Below are positions 36,926 to 46,162 of a stretch of 64,000 bases of DNA, piece by piece (position 1 is the first letter of the stretch; each line of letters starts with the position of its first letter). A program made the position numbers and the translations under genes. This DNA is from Parvimonas sp000223315 (lineage in GTDB: Bacteria > Bacillota > Clostridia > Tissierellales > Peptoniphilaceae): positions 620,001 to 684,000 of the forward strand of contig CP189843.1 of NCBI GenBank assembly GCA_050262155.1, in the 5' to 3' direction. The notes under the pieces are model-generated. The model searched no databases. It saw only the letters and a list, made by a program, of their open reading frames with translations, and was not told where the DNA came from.

Positions 36926-36954
36926 TTGACTTTTAAAACTATTAATGATAAAAT
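36926..36954 (+). promoter_or_regulatory. Promoter of the XRE regulator gene
   Basis: TTGACT (36926-36931) and TAAAAT (36949-36954) have a 17-base spacer. Confidence 0.6.
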
Positions 36955-37010
36955 GAATGTATAATAAGACTTTAATTTGATAATATGCTTATTGAGAAAG
37001 AGGTGAGCTT

Positions 37011-37238
37011 ATGAATAATAAATTATCCGTAAAGAATAATGTTGAAAAATTTAGAGTTGAAAAGGAATTTTCACAAAGGGAATTAGCTAATTTGATTGGA
37101 GTTTCAACTGATATTATCGTTTCAATAGAAAATGGAAGTTTAATTCCTGACATAAGACTTGCTCTTACCATATCTACTGCATTAAATAAAAAATTTGGAG
37201 AGGTTTTCTTCTTCAATATTGATTGTAAAATATTTTAA
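37011..37238 (+). CDS. Small XRE-family DNA-binding regulator
   Basis: A 75-residue single-domain helix-turn-helix protein (FRVEKEFSQRELANLIGVSTDIIVSIENGSLIPDIRLALTIS), similar to the Cro/CI-like proteins often encoded singly in Firmicutes. There is no effector domain. AGGTGA ribosome site; own promoter and terminator. The neighbour of unknown function upstream may be a partner, but the promoter between them argues against an operon. Confidence 0.85.
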   Translation: MNNKLSVKNNVEKFRVEKEFSQRELANLIGVSTDIIVSIENGSLIPDIRLALTISTALNKKFGEVFFFNIDCKIF

Positions 37239-37240
37239 CT

Positions 37241-37269
37241 AAAGTACACTCGCATGAGTGTATTTTTTA
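37241..37269 (+). terminator. Rho-independent terminator after the XRE gene
   Basis: The stem TACACTC (37245-37251) and GAGTGTA (37256-37262) has a GCAT loop and a T run. Confidence 0.9.
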
Positions 37270-37374
37270 TATAATAATAATTTTTAAAGTGTCTCTGATA
37301 AATAGCTTAGATTATATTTGTTTTTATATATTATTTTATGATACAATTAAACTAGTATAAATTAAGGAGTTTTT

Positions 37375-38649
37375 ATGAATCAAAAAGTTATTACTGTTAC
37401 TGTAAATATAGATATGAATGAAAAGACTTTAGAAGATAAAGTCATTGAACTTGAAAAATTAGTTGAGGCTTTGGACGGAGAAGTAGTTTTAAGTTTGACT
37501 CAAAATAAATCCTATATAGATAAGGCTTTTTATGTTGGAAAAGGAAAAGTAAATGAAATTAAAGATTATTGTGAAAAATTAGAGGCTGAATTTGTAGTTT
37601 TTAATAATGAATTAACAGGTTCTCAAGTAAAAAATCTTGAAGAAATTATAGGGATTAGAGTTATTGATAGAACTAATTTAATTTTAGATATTTTTAGTGA
37701 AAGAGCAAGAACAAAGGAAGCGAAGCTTCAAGTTAAACTTGCAAAATTAAAATATACTTTACCTAGATTATCTGCACTTAGAAGTGGCTTTTCAAGACAA
37801 CAAGGTGGAATTGGTGGTAAGGGTATAGGCGAGCAACAAATAGAATTGGATAGAAGAACTATAAATAGAGAAATTTCAAGTATCACTTCGCAACTTAAAG
37901 AGATTGAGAAAAATAGAAATGAAATTAGAAAAAAGAGAATTAATTCAAAAGAGCCGATTATTTCTCTAGTAGGATATACAAATGCTGGAAAGTCAACTTT
38001 GATAAATAAGTTGATTTCATATGGTAAAGATGAAAATTCTGAAATTAAAGAAGTTTTTGTTAAGGATATGTTGTTTGCAACACTGGATACTTTTGTTAGA
38101 GAAGGTTCACTTTTAAATGGTTCAAAAGTAATGTATGTAGATACTGTAGGATTTGTTTCTGATATTCCACATAATTTAGTTGAAAGTTTTAAAGGCACGC
38201 TTGAAGAAATAAAATATTCGGATTTGATTTTGCATGTTGTTGATATTTCTAATGTTAATGTGGATGAACAAATAAAAATAACTAATGATATGATAAAAAA
38301 ACTTGAATGTGAAGATAAAAATGTAATTTATGTTTTCAATAAAGTAGATAAATTAATAGATGAAAATATTAAATTGCAATACGCAAATATTGAAAACAAG
38401 GTATTTATAAGTGCAAAAAAAGAACAAGATATTGTTTTGCTTCTAAAAGAAATCGAGAAAAATTTGTTTTCATCATTAGTTAAAACAAGATTGTTGATTC
38501 CTTATGATAAGCAAAAAATTATGAGTAATATTTTAAATGTTTATACACCGGAGTTTGTTGAGCATGGGGAAAATGGTAGTTTTTTAGAAGTGTTTTTAAA
38601 AGCGGAAGACTATTCAATTTATAAAGGATATGAAGTAAATGGAAAATAA
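37375..38649 (+). CDS. hflX: GTPase HflX
   Basis: A 424-residue ribosome-associated GTPase that splits stalled or hibernating ribosomes. The N-terminal HflX domain includes FVVFNNELTGSQVKNLEE, followed by the helical linker with LRSGFSRQQGGIGGKG. The G domain has G1 GYTNAGKST, a G3 DTVGFVSD and G4 NKVD. AAGGAG ribosome site. It overlaps the following YigZ-family gene by 11 bases. Confidence 0.93.
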   Translation: MNQKVITVTVNIDMNEKTLEDKVIELEKLVEALDGEVVLSLTQNKSYIDKAFYVGKGKVNEIKDYCEKLEAEFVVFNNELTGSQVKNLEEIIGIRVIDRTNLILDIFSERARTKEAKLQVKLAKLKYTLPRLSALRSGFSRQQGGIGGKGIGEQQIELDRRTINREISSITSQLKEIEKNRNEIRKKRINSKEPIISLVGYTNAGKSTLINKLISYGKDENSEIKEVFVKDMLFATLDTFVREGSLLNGSKVMYVDTVGFVSDIPHNLVESFKGTLEEIKYSDLILHVVDISNVNVDEQIKITNDMIKKLECEDKNVIYVFNKVDKLIDENIKLQYANIENKVFISAKKEQDIVLLLKEIEKNLFSSLVKTRLLIPYDKQKIMSNILNVYTPEFVEHGENGSFLEVFLKAEDYSIYKGYEVNGK

Positions 38650-39277
38650 CGAAACTTTTTTAAGTATTCATAGTAATCAATCATATAGTTTTATAGTAAA
38701 TAAATCAGAATTTATCGGACATGCTTTTTATGTTGAAAGTGTTGATGAGGCAGAAAAGTATATTTCTGAAATAAGAGATAAATATAAAGATGCAACTCAT
38801 AATTGTTTTGCATATATAATTGGAGTTGATAAGTTAATACAAAAATATTCTGATGATGGAGAACCATCAGGAACAGCAGGGATTCCAATGCTGGAAGTTT
38901 TAAGAAAAAAAGACCTAACTAATTGTTTGGTAATTTCTACAAGATATTTTGGTGGAATTTTACTTGGTGCAGGAGGTCTTGTTAGAGCATATACTAAATC
39001 CACTGTTGGGGCACTGGAAGAATCAATAATTGTAAAAAAAGAACTTTTTTATAATATAGACATAATTTTAGATTATGTTTTTTGGGGGAAAATTGAAAAT
39101 ATTTTAAAAAATTTCGGACTTGAAATTATAAATATTGAATACCTTGAACAAGTTAAAATCAATTTGTCGGTTAAAAAAGAAAATTTTAAAAGGTTAAAAA
39201 ATATTATTACTAATGAAACATCGGACAATTGTATTATAAAGATTAATGGAGAAAGTTATGGCTCAGTTTTTATCTAA
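38639..39277 (+). CDS. YigZ/IMPACT family protein
   Basis: A 212-residue protein of the YigZ (UPF0029/IMPACT) family. The N-terminal domain shows KSEFIGHAF, THNCFAYIIG, SDDGEPSGTAG and STRYFGGILLGAGGLVRAYTKS. A smaller C-terminal ferredoxin-like domain follows. Bacterial function is unsettled; a role in translation stress is suggested for eukaryotic IMPACT. The overlap with hflX suggests co-expression of two ribosome-linked proteins. Confidence 0.9.
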   Translation: MENNETFLSIHSNQSYSFIVNKSEFIGHAFYVESVDEAEKYISEIRDKYKDATHNCFAYIIGVDKLIQKYSDDGEPSGTAGIPMLEVLRKKDLTNCLVISTRYFGGILLGAGGLVRAYTKSTVGALEESIIVKKELFYNIDIILDYVFWGKIENILKNFGLEIINIEYLEQVKINLSVKKENFKRLKNIITNETSDNCIIKINGESYGSVFI

Positions 39278-39355
39278 TTATATATAAATATTTTACAAGT
39301 TGATTAAACAAGTGTTTGGTTATATATTATTTAATAAGATTTATATTATTATTCC

Positions 39356-39384
39356 TTGTATTAAAATAACTTTTATTGTATAAT
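39356..39384 (+). promoter_or_regulatory. Promoter of the nucleoside-type ABC importer
   Basis: TTGTAT (39356-39361) and TATAAT (39379-39384) have a 17-base spacer. Confidence 0.65.
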
Positions 39385-39433
39385 ATCTAGTAATGATATA
39401 AAATTTGAATATTATTTTGAGGAGGGTTTTGAC

Positions 39434-40972
39434 TTGTCTGATAACAAAACAAATGACAACATTGTAGTTATGAAAGGCATTACTAAAATTTTTGGCAAGA
39501 ACAAAGTTTTAGATGAAGTTGATTTTGAATTAAAAAAAGGAGAGATTCATGCTCTTCTAGGAGAAAATGGTGCCGGTAAAACTACTTTAATGAATATTCT
39601 TTATGGCTTATATTCACCAAATTCTGGAGAAATTTATATTAAGTCAAACAAATATACCAATATGACACCGAAGATTGCAGTTGAAAATGGTATTGGAATG
39701 GTTCATCAGCATTTTATGCTTATAGAGCCTTTTACTGTTATCCAAAATATCGTTTTAGGAACAGAGGATACTAAAGGTTTGTTTATTGACCTTGAAAAAT
39801 CACGTAAAAAAGTTCTTTCTATAATTGAAAAATATGGTTTTAATATAGATTTAGATTCTAAAATTCAGGATATTACAGTTGGTTCTCAACAAAAAGTTGA
39901 AATTTTAAAAGCTCTTTATAAAGGTGCTGAAATTATTATTTTTGATGAACCTACAGCTGTTCTTACACCACAAGAAATTGAGGAATTTATAAATATCTGT
40001 AATAATTTAAGAAATGAAGGAAAATCTATTATAATAATTACACATAAGTTGGACGAAATTAAAAAGATGGCAGATTATTGTACAATTATTCGTCGTGGAA
40101 AGTTTATCGATAAAGTTACTGTTTCTGAATCTTCACAAAAAGAACTTGCTGAAAAAATGGTTGGTAGAGAAGTTAGTTTCAGTGTAAATAAAAAAGAAAC
40201 TGAAATAGGGGAAGTTGTCTTAGATGTTAAAGATATTAATGTTCTTAACAATAGAGATTTACCTGCTTTAAGTGGATTGAGTTTAAATGTAAGAAAAGGT
40301 GAAATTTTAGGAATAGCGGGGGTTGATGGAAATGGTCAATCAGAACTTATTGAAGTTATAACTGGTTTAAGAAAAGTAGAGTCTGGGAATATTTTTATTC
40401 TTGGAAAAGATATAACAAACAAATCTGTTTATGATATTATTGAAAGTGGAATTAGTACAATTCCTGAGGATAGACATAAACATGGCTTAGTATTAGATTT
40501 TTCTGTTTCTGAAAATATGATTTTAGAAAAAAGAGGTAAAGCTCCTTTTTCTAAAAAAGGAATTTTAAATTTTAAAGAAATTGAATCATATACTCAAAAA
40601 ATGATTGATAAATTTGATATAAGACCGAATGATATTCATGCTACTGCAAGAGGATTATCTGGTGGTAATCAACAGAAAGTAATTTTAGCAAGGGAAATTG
40701 ATAACAATCCCGACTTGTTAATAGCTGCACAACCTACAAGAGGTCTTGATGTTGGAGCTATTGAAATAATTCATAAATATATTGTAGAACAAAGAGATAA
40801 AGGTAAGGCTGTTCTATTAATTTCATTTGAATTGGATGAAGTTATGGACTTATCAGATAGAATCGCTGTTATCTACAAGGGAAAAATAGTTGGAGAAAGA
40901 TTAGCAAAAGATGCCAACGAAAATGAATTAGGACTTATGATGGCTGGAGGTGTTATTAATAATGAACAGTAG
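39434..40972 (+). CDS. Nucleoside-type ABC importer, ATP-binding protein
   Basis: A 512-residue ATPase with two fused nucleotide-binding domains, as in YufO/NupO and RbsA-like proteins. The first has a good Walker A (GENGAGKTT) and Walker B (IIFDEPTAVL) but a weak signature (ITVGSQQK). The second has a degenerate Walker A (GVDGNGQSE) but a good signature (LSGGNQQK). This asymmetry is normal for the family. TTG start at 39434 after GGAGGG. The permease genes follow with overlaps. Nucleosides are the likely substrate from the family, not from direct evidence. Confidence 0.92.
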   Translation: MSDNKTNDNIVVMKGITKIFGKNKVLDEVDFELKKGEIHALLGENGAGKTTLMNILYGLYSPNSGEIYIKSNKYTNMTPKIAVENGIGMVHQHFMLIEPFTVIQNIVLGTEDTKGLFIDLEKSRKKVLSIIEKYGFNIDLDSKIQDITVGSQQKVEILKALYKGAEIIIFDEPTAVLTPQEIEEFINICNNLRNEGKSIIIITHKLDEIKKMADYCTIIRRGKFIDKVTVSESSQKELAEKMVGREVSFSVNKKETEIGEVVLDVKDINVLNNRDLPALSGLSLNVRKGEILGIAGVDGNGQSELIEVITGLRKVESGNIFILGKDITNKSVYDIIESGISTIPEDRHKHGLVLDFSVSENMILEKRGKAPFSKKGILNFKEIESYTQKMIDKFDIRPNDIHATARGLSGGNQQKVILAREIDNNPDLLIAAQPTRGLDVGAIEIIHKYIVEQRDKGKAVLLISFELDEVMDLSDRIAVIYKGKIVGERLAKDANENELGLMMAGGVINNEQ

Positions 40973-42038
40973 AAAAAAGATATTAATGCTTTTATTTTCC
41001 GTATTGATTGGATTTGTTGTAGGATCTATTGTTATTATGATAGCCGGATTTAATCCTATTGAATATTATAAAATAATGATAGAAACAACTTTTTCAAGAC
41101 CAAAATTTTTTGCTAGAACATTAGTAGATGCTGTACCTATAATAATTGGTAGTATAGGTGTTTCATTGGCATTTAAGACTGGTGCCTTTAATATCGGTGC
41201 AGAAGGTCAATTTATAATTGGTTCTTTAACAGCTGCATTCTTTGGTTACTTTTTGAAATTACCTCCGATTATTCATCCTATAGTATGTATTATATTAGCT
41301 GGTTTAGCAGGTATGGCTTGGGGTGGATTTGCTGGTTGGGTTAAATCAAAATTTGGAGTTCATGAAGTAATAACTACAATTATGTTGAATTGGATAGCAT
41401 TATATTTTTCTAATTTAGTTGTAACTTTTGGAAAATTTTATAATGAAACAGGACAAACTTCAAATGATATTCAATCAACTGCAAGTATAAAAATGTTTCA
41501 AGGTTTAAAGAATTCTTCTATTCCGTTTATAAAAGATTTCTTTTCAGCTGATATAAATTTTGGAATTATATTAGCTATTATTTTAGCTTTTGCAGTTTAT
41601 TATCTATTAAATAAAACTTCTAAAGGTTATGAATTAAAAGCTGTAGGCTTAAATCCAAATGCTGCAGAATTTGGTGGTATAAATGTTGGAAGCAATTTAG
41701 TTTTATCAATGGGGTTATCTGGAGCATTATGTGCCATAGCGGGAGCGGTTAAAGTACTTGGATTTGCGGGAAATGTTGCAAGATTGACTGTTGCTGAAGG
41801 TAATGGTTTTGATGCAATGTCAGTTGCTCTTTTAGCAAATAGTCATCCGATAGGATCAGTATTCTCAGGCTTCTTCTTTAGCGTTTTGAAAAGAGGGGGA
41901 TTCAGGGTTCAACAATTATTAGGTGTTCCTTATGAAATTGTTCAAATTATTATAGGTATTATTGTTTTATTCATTTCAATGCCTTTAGTTATAAAAATTA
42001 TATCAAGTAAATTTAAAAAAATTGGAGGTAAAAAGTAA
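40962..42038 (+). CDS. Nucleoside-type ABC importer, permease 1
   Basis: A 358-residue integral membrane protein with about nine to ten helices, of the BPD_transp_2 family (YufP/NupP type), with the coupling segment KAVGLNPNAAEFGGINV. ATG 40962 lies inside the end of the ATPase gene and is preferred to GTG 40950, which abuts the GGAGG site. The stop shares a base with the next start. Confidence 0.9.
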   Translation: MNSRKKILMLLFSVLIGFVVGSIVIMIAGFNPIEYYKIMIETTFSRPKFFARTLVDAVPIIIGSIGVSLAFKTGAFNIGAEGQFIIGSLTAAFFGYFLKLPPIIHPIVCIILAGLAGMAWGGFAGWVKSKFGVHEVITTIMLNWIALYFSNLVVTFGKFYNETGQTSNDIQSTASIKMFQGLKNSSIPFIKDFFSADINFGIILAIILAFAVYYLLNKTSKGYELKAVGLNPNAAEFGGINVGSNLVLSMGLSGALCAIAGAVKVLGFAGNVARLTVAEGNGFDAMSVALLANSHPIGSVFSGFFFSVLKRGGFRVQQLLGVPYEIVQIIIGIIVLFISMPLVIKIISSKFKKIGGKK

Positions 42039-42973
42039 TGAGTTTATTAAAAATAGCTTTATTTATATCTGATACATTATTATTTGCAACTCCATTATTA
42101 TTTACTGCTTTAGGTGGAATGTTTACAGAAAAAGCAGGTGTTACTAATATCGGTTTGGAAGGTATGATGACGATAGGGGCTTTTGCTGGAGCTGCGGTTG
42201 GATATTTCACAAAAAGTGCATTATTAGGATTTTTGGCAGGTGGAATTGCAGCATCATTAGTTGCTCTTATTCATGCTATTGTTAGTATAACATTTGGTGC
42301 AGATCAAGTAGTTTCGGGGATTGCTATAAACTTCATTGGTCCAGGAGTTGCATTATTTATTTGTTCACTTCTATTTGATGGAGCAAAGCAAACTATTCCT
42401 GTAGCTGAAGGTGAAGGAAAAATGCTAAAAATATTTGATAATTTAACAGGTGTTGACTTTATAGATAAAATATTAGGACAATATGTTACTACTTATATAG
42501 CTTTAGGATTGGTTGTATTAATATCAATATATTTATATAAGACAAAATTCGGCTTGAGATTAATCGCAGTTGGAGAACATCCAAAAGCTGCAGAAACATT
42601 AAATGTTAATGTTTATTTGTATAGATATTTTGCTGTAATAATTTCAGGTTTATTAGCAGGATTTGGTGGGGCAACTATGAGTTTGGCTACTGTTTCAAAT
42701 TTTTCACAGTCACTTGTATCAGGACATGGATTTATAGCATTAGTTGCTGTTATTTTTGGAAAATGGAAACCATATGGTGTTTTAGGAGCATGCCTGTTTT
42801 TTGGTGCAGCTCAAGAATTGGCGATTTTATTGCCTGGATTAAATATTAATATTCCGGAGCCGATTTTACCAATGGTTCCATATATCAGTACATTATTGGT
42901 ACTTATTTTCTTCGTTGGAAAGTCAAAAGGACCTTCTTCAGCGGGAGTTCCATATATAAAATTGGAAGATTAA
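42038..42973 (+). CDS. Nucleoside-type ABC importer, permease 2
   Basis: A 311-residue membrane protein of the same family (YufQ/NupQ type), with ATPLLFTALGGMFTEKAGVTNIGLEGMM at the start and coupling segment IAVGEHPKAAETLNVNV. It pairs with permease 1 as a heterodimer. No BMP/BmpA-type substrate-binding lipoprotein lies next to the three genes, though this family normally has one. Confidence 0.9.
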   Translation: MSLLKIALFISDTLLFATPLLFTALGGMFTEKAGVTNIGLEGMMTIGAFAGAAVGYFTKSALLGFLAGGIAASLVALIHAIVSITFGADQVVSGIAINFIGPGVALFICSLLFDGAKQTIPVAEGEGKMLKIFDNLTGVDFIDKILGQYVTTYIALGLVVLISIYLYKTKFGLRLIAVGEHPKAAETLNVNVYLYRYFAVIISGLLAGFGGATMSLATVSNFSQSLVSGHGFIALVAVIFGKWKPYGVLGACLFFGAAQELAILLPGLNINIPEPILPMVPYISTLLVLIFFVGKSKGPSSAGVPYIKLED

Positions 42974-42978
42974 TTAAG

Positions 42979-43006
42979 AAAGGCATACTGTTCGGTATGT
43001 CTTTTT
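42979..43006 (+). terminator. Rho-independent terminator after the ABC importer
   Basis: The stem AGGCATAC with GTATGTCT (one G-U pair) is followed by a short T run. Confidence 0.8.
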
Positions 43007-43086
43007 GTTGTAAAACAATGATGGATTTAGTAAATAAACTAATAAGAAATATTTAACTTTTTAATTTAAAAAATTGGGGGATAATT

Positions 43087-43845
43087 ATGATAACAATAAA
43101 AAGCAAACAAGAAATAGAGGGAATGAAAAAGTCTGCTGAAATTCTATCAAAAATTCATATAGGTTTGAGAGATATAATAAAGCCAGGAATTACAACCTTA
43201 GAGATTGATAAATTTTGTCATGAATTTATGTTAAAACATGGAGCTAAGCCAAAACAAATAGGATATCACGGATATCCTTATGCAACTTGTACATCTGTTA
43301 ATGACGTAATATGTCATGGGTTTCCAAGTAAACAAGTTTTGAGATCGGGAGATTTAGTTACTGTAGATATGGTTGTAGATTTAAATGGTTATTTATCAGA
43401 TAGTGCATGGAGTTATGCAGTTGGAGAAGTGTCTGATGAAGTTAAAAATCTTATGGATGTTACAAAGGAGGCAATGTATAGAGGAATTGAAGCTGCTGTA
43501 ATTGGTAATAGGATTGTTGATATAGGAAAAGCGATTCAAAGTTTTGTTGAGCCTAAAGGATATTCAATAGTTAGAGATTTTTGTGGACATGGAATAGGAG
43601 TAGAAATGCACGAGGATCCCCAAGTTCCTCATTATATTACTGCTACAAGAGGAGTTAGACTTGTTGAAGGTATGGTGATAACTGTTGAACCTATGATTAA
43701 TACAGGTGATTGGAGATGTACTATTGATGATGATGGTTGGACAGCAAGAACGATTGATGGTGGTCTTTCTTGTCAATATGAACATACATTTGTTATTACA
43801 AAAAATGGTCCTTTAATTTTAACAGATCAATCATTGTATGAATAG
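43087..43845 (+). CDS. map: Methionine aminopeptidase, type I
   Basis: A 252-residue metalloprotease that removes the N-terminal Met from new proteins. The substrate His region is IGYHGYPYATC. The metal ligands are visible: Asp in VTVDMVVDLNGYLSD, His in CGHGIGVEMHE, and the Glu residues of VEPMI and CQYEHT. ATG with a TTGGGGG site. Single gene with no ribosomal-protein neighbours. Confidence 0.95.
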   Translation: MITIKSKQEIEGMKKSAEILSKIHIGLRDIIKPGITTLEIDKFCHEFMLKHGAKPKQIGYHGYPYATCTSVNDVICHGFPSKQVLRSGDLVTVDMVVDLNGYLSDSAWSYAVGEVSDEVKNLMDVTKEAMYRGIEAAVIGNRIVDIGKAIQSFVEPKGYSIVRDFCGHGIGVEMHEDPQVPHYITATRGVRLVEGMVITVEPMINTGDWRCTIDDDGWTARTIDGGLSCQYEHTFVITKNGPLILTDQSLYE

Positions 43846-43888
43846 TATGATAAATATTTAGTAATATATATAAAAATATTATTTATTA

Positions 43889-43917
43889 TTGCATTTTTTA
43901 AAAAATAGGAGTATAAT
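43889..43917 (+). promoter_or_regulatory. Promoter of the glycolytic operon
   Basis: TTGCAT (43889-43894) and TATAAT (43912-43917) have a 17-base spacer, upstream of cggR. Confidence 0.7.
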
Positions 43918-43958
43918 CATATTATAGATATTGTAAAATTAATGAAAAATATAATATA

Positions 43959-43987
43959 GGGACAAAAAATAAATGATGGGACAAAAA
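43959..43987 (+). promoter_or_regulatory. Possible CggR operator (direct repeat)
   Basis: GGGACAAAAA occurs at 43959-43968 and again at 43978-43987, a period of 19 bases, overlapping the cggR start codon. CggR of Bacillus binds direct repeats based on GGGAC about 20 bases apart. Position just after the promoter suits autorepression. Confidence 0.45.
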
Positions 43988-45001
43988 GATATAGATTATA
44001 TAAAAAAGTTTGCTCCTGACTTAGTAGATAAATTTATTTTTAGATATAAAATTTTAGAATATATTTCACTAAACGCCCCCCCTGTCGGGAGAAGAAATAT
44101 ATCAGCCTATTTAGGAGTTGGAGAACGTATAGTTAGAAATGAGCTGGATTTTTTTACTGATGAAAAAATTGTTGAAGTAATAAAATCAGGAACATTTATA
44201 ACTAATCTTGGATTATCTATGCTAGAAGAACTTAGAGAAATAATTAATATTTTTAATGAAAATCAAGCTATTGCAGATGATTTAAGAAAAAAATTAGAAA
44301 TAAAGAAAGTTATAATTTGTGATTCCTATGAGGATGAATTTCTTGGAAAAGAACAAATTGCTAAAGTTGCATCTGAATATTTCTTAAATATCATTTCTGA
44401 AAATGACGTTATTGGAATATCCGGAGGAACTACAGTTAAATCTTTTGTCGATATAATGAATGTAAAAAAATTCTTTAAAAATATTTCTGTTATTCCAGCT
44501 AGAGGAAGTCTAGGTAATGGATTGGAATATCAGTCAAATGTTGTGGCTAATAATTTATCAAAAAAGCTTGGTGCGAATTTTTTTGGAACTTTTTTACCAG
44601 ATTATTTAGATGATTTAACATTTGATAGATTAAAGGATTTAGAAGAAGTAAAAACATTAATTGAGTATTTAAATAAAATAAATATATTAGTTTTTGGGAT
44701 AGGAAGAGCTGATGCTATGGCAAAACGACGTTCTTTAACTGAAGATGAAATAAATATATTAAATGAAAAAAATGCGGTAAGCGAGGCGTTTGGAAATTAC
44801 TTTGATATTGATGGAAATATAGTATATAGTTCAAATACTATAGGATTAGATATGGAACAATATTTAAAAATCAAAGAAGTAATTGCAATAGCAGGTTATG
44901 GAGAAAAGTATAAGGCGATAGTTTCTATTTGTAATATCAGAAAAGATATGACTTTAGTTACAGATAAAGAAACGGCTAAAAAGATTTTAAATATATTATA
45001 A
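43973..45001 (+). CDS. cggR: Central glycolytic genes regulator
   Basis: A SorC/CggR-family repressor of 342 residues. The N-terminal winged helix-turn-helix (PVGRRNISAYLGVGERIVRNELDFFTDE) is followed by the sugar-phosphate-binding effector domain with GISGGTTVKSF and the VFGIGRADAM segment. In Bacillus, CggR represses gapA-pgk-tpiA-pgm-eno and is released by fructose-1,6-bisphosphate. The same order, without pgm, follows here. The start may be ATG 43973 or 43976; the ribosome site is weak, perhaps because the operator overlaps it. Confidence 0.93.
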   Translation: MMGQKDIDYIKKFAPDLVDKFIFRYKILEYISLNAPPVGRRNISAYLGVGERIVRNELDFFTDEKIVEVIKSGTFITNLGLSMLEELREIINIFNENQAIADDLRKKLEIKKVIICDSYEDEFLGKEQIAKVASEYFLNIISENDVIGISGGTTVKSFVDIMNVKKFFKNISVIPARGSLGNGLEYQSNVVANNLSKKLGANFFGTFLPDYLDDLTFDRLKDLEEVKTLIEYLNKINILVFGIGRADAMAKRRSLTEDEINILNEKNAVSEAFGNYFDIDGNIVYSSNTIGLDMEQYLKIKEVIAIAGYGEKYKAIVSICNIRKDMTLVTDKETAKKILNIL

Positions 45002-45038
45002 GCGAAAGCTTTTTATAAAATTTTAAGGAGGAATCGAA

Positions 45039-46040
45039 ATGAAAGTTGCGATTAACGGATTTGGAAGAATAGGAAGATTGGCATTTAGACTAATGCATGA
45101 TTTAGAAGGAGTTGAAGTTGTAGCTATAAATGATTTAACAGATGTAAATATGTTAGCTCATTTGTTAAAATATGATTCAACTCAAGGAAGATTTGAAAAG
45201 GAAGTAATTGTAAAAGAAGGATGCTTTTCTATAGATGGAAAAGAAATTAAAGTTTTCTCAGATGCAGATCCTAAGAATTTACCTTGGAAAGAATTGGATA
45301 TAGATGTAGTATTGGAATGTACAGGTTTCTTTGTTGCAAAGGAAAAAGCACAATTCCATATTGATGCCGGTGCTAAAAGAGTTATTATATCTGCTCCAGG
45401 AAAAGGCGATATGAAAACTGTAGTTTATGGTGTAAATCATGATATATTGGATGGAACAGAACAAATTTTATCAGGAGCATCATGTACAACTAACTGTTTA
45501 GCTCCAATGGCTAAGGTGTTACAAGATAAATTTGGTATTATTCAAGGTATTATGACTACTATTCATGCTTATACAGGAGATCAAAATACTTTAGATGCTC
45601 CACATAGAAAAGGTGATATGAGAAGAGCAAGATCAGCAGCAATAAATATAGTTCCTAATACAACAGGGGCAGCTAAAGCTATTGGACTTGTTATTCCTGA
45701 ATTAAAAGGAAAATTAGATGGTTCTGCTCAAAGAGTACCTGTTGCTACAGGCTCATTGACTGAATTGGTAACAGTTTTAGAAAAACCTGTTACAGTTGAA
45801 GAAATTAATAATGCGATGAAAGAAGCATCAAGTGAGTCATTTGGATATACTGAAGATCCTATAGTTTCTACAGATGTAATCGGAATAAAATACGGTTCTT
45901 TATTTGATGCTACTCAAACTAGAATAGTTGAAGTTGACGGTAAACAATTAGTTAAAACAGTTGCATGGTATGATAATGAAATGTCTTATACTGCTAACCT
46001 AATTAGAACTTTCCAATATTTAGTTAATCTTTCAAAATAG
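45039..46040 (+). CDS. gap: Glyceraldehyde-3-phosphate dehydrogenase
   Basis: A 333-residue NAD-dependent glycolytic enzyme. The Rossmann start is VAINGFGRIGRLAFR. Catalytic Cys149 lies in SGASCTTNCLAP, and WYDNEMSYT is near the C-terminus. AAGGAGG ribosome site. Frame intact. It follows cggR directly and is separated from pgk by a hairpin. Confidence 0.97.
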   Translation: MKVAINGFGRIGRLAFRLMHDLEGVEVVAINDLTDVNMLAHLLKYDSTQGRFEKEVIVKEGCFSIDGKEIKVFSDADPKNLPWKELDIDVVLECTGFFVAKEKAQFHIDAGAKRVIISAPGKGDMKTVVYGVNHDILDGTEQILSGASCTTNCLAPMAKVLQDKFGIIQGIMTTIHAYTGDQNTLDAPHRKGDMRRARSAAINIVPNTTGAAKAIGLVIPELKGKLDGSAQRVPVATGSLTELVTVLEKPVTVEEINNAMKEASSESFGYTEDPIVSTDVIGIKYGSLFDATQTRIVEVDGKQLVKTVAWYDNEMSYTANLIRTFQYLVNLSK

Positions 46041-46114
46041 TTTATAAATAAGAATTTCCAAAATTTAATTATTTTTGCATCCAATGATGCTTTGGAATCT
46101 TATTATTTCATAAT

Positions 46115-46144
46115 AATATGAGGTGGAGATTTTCACCTCATATT
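46115..46144 (+). other. Strong hairpin between gap and pgk
   Basis: A perfect 11-bp inverted repeat (46115-46125 with 46134-46144) has an eight-base loop but no T run. It is unlikely to be a standard terminator; it could stabilise or mark processing of the gap message. Confidence 0.6.
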
Positions 46145-46162
46145 GTATAGTAAGGAGTAATT

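Noticed and set aside
37728..38198. 156-residue open frame on the minus strand
   Set aside because: It lies wholly antisense to the hflX GTPase domain and has no ribosome site or family features.
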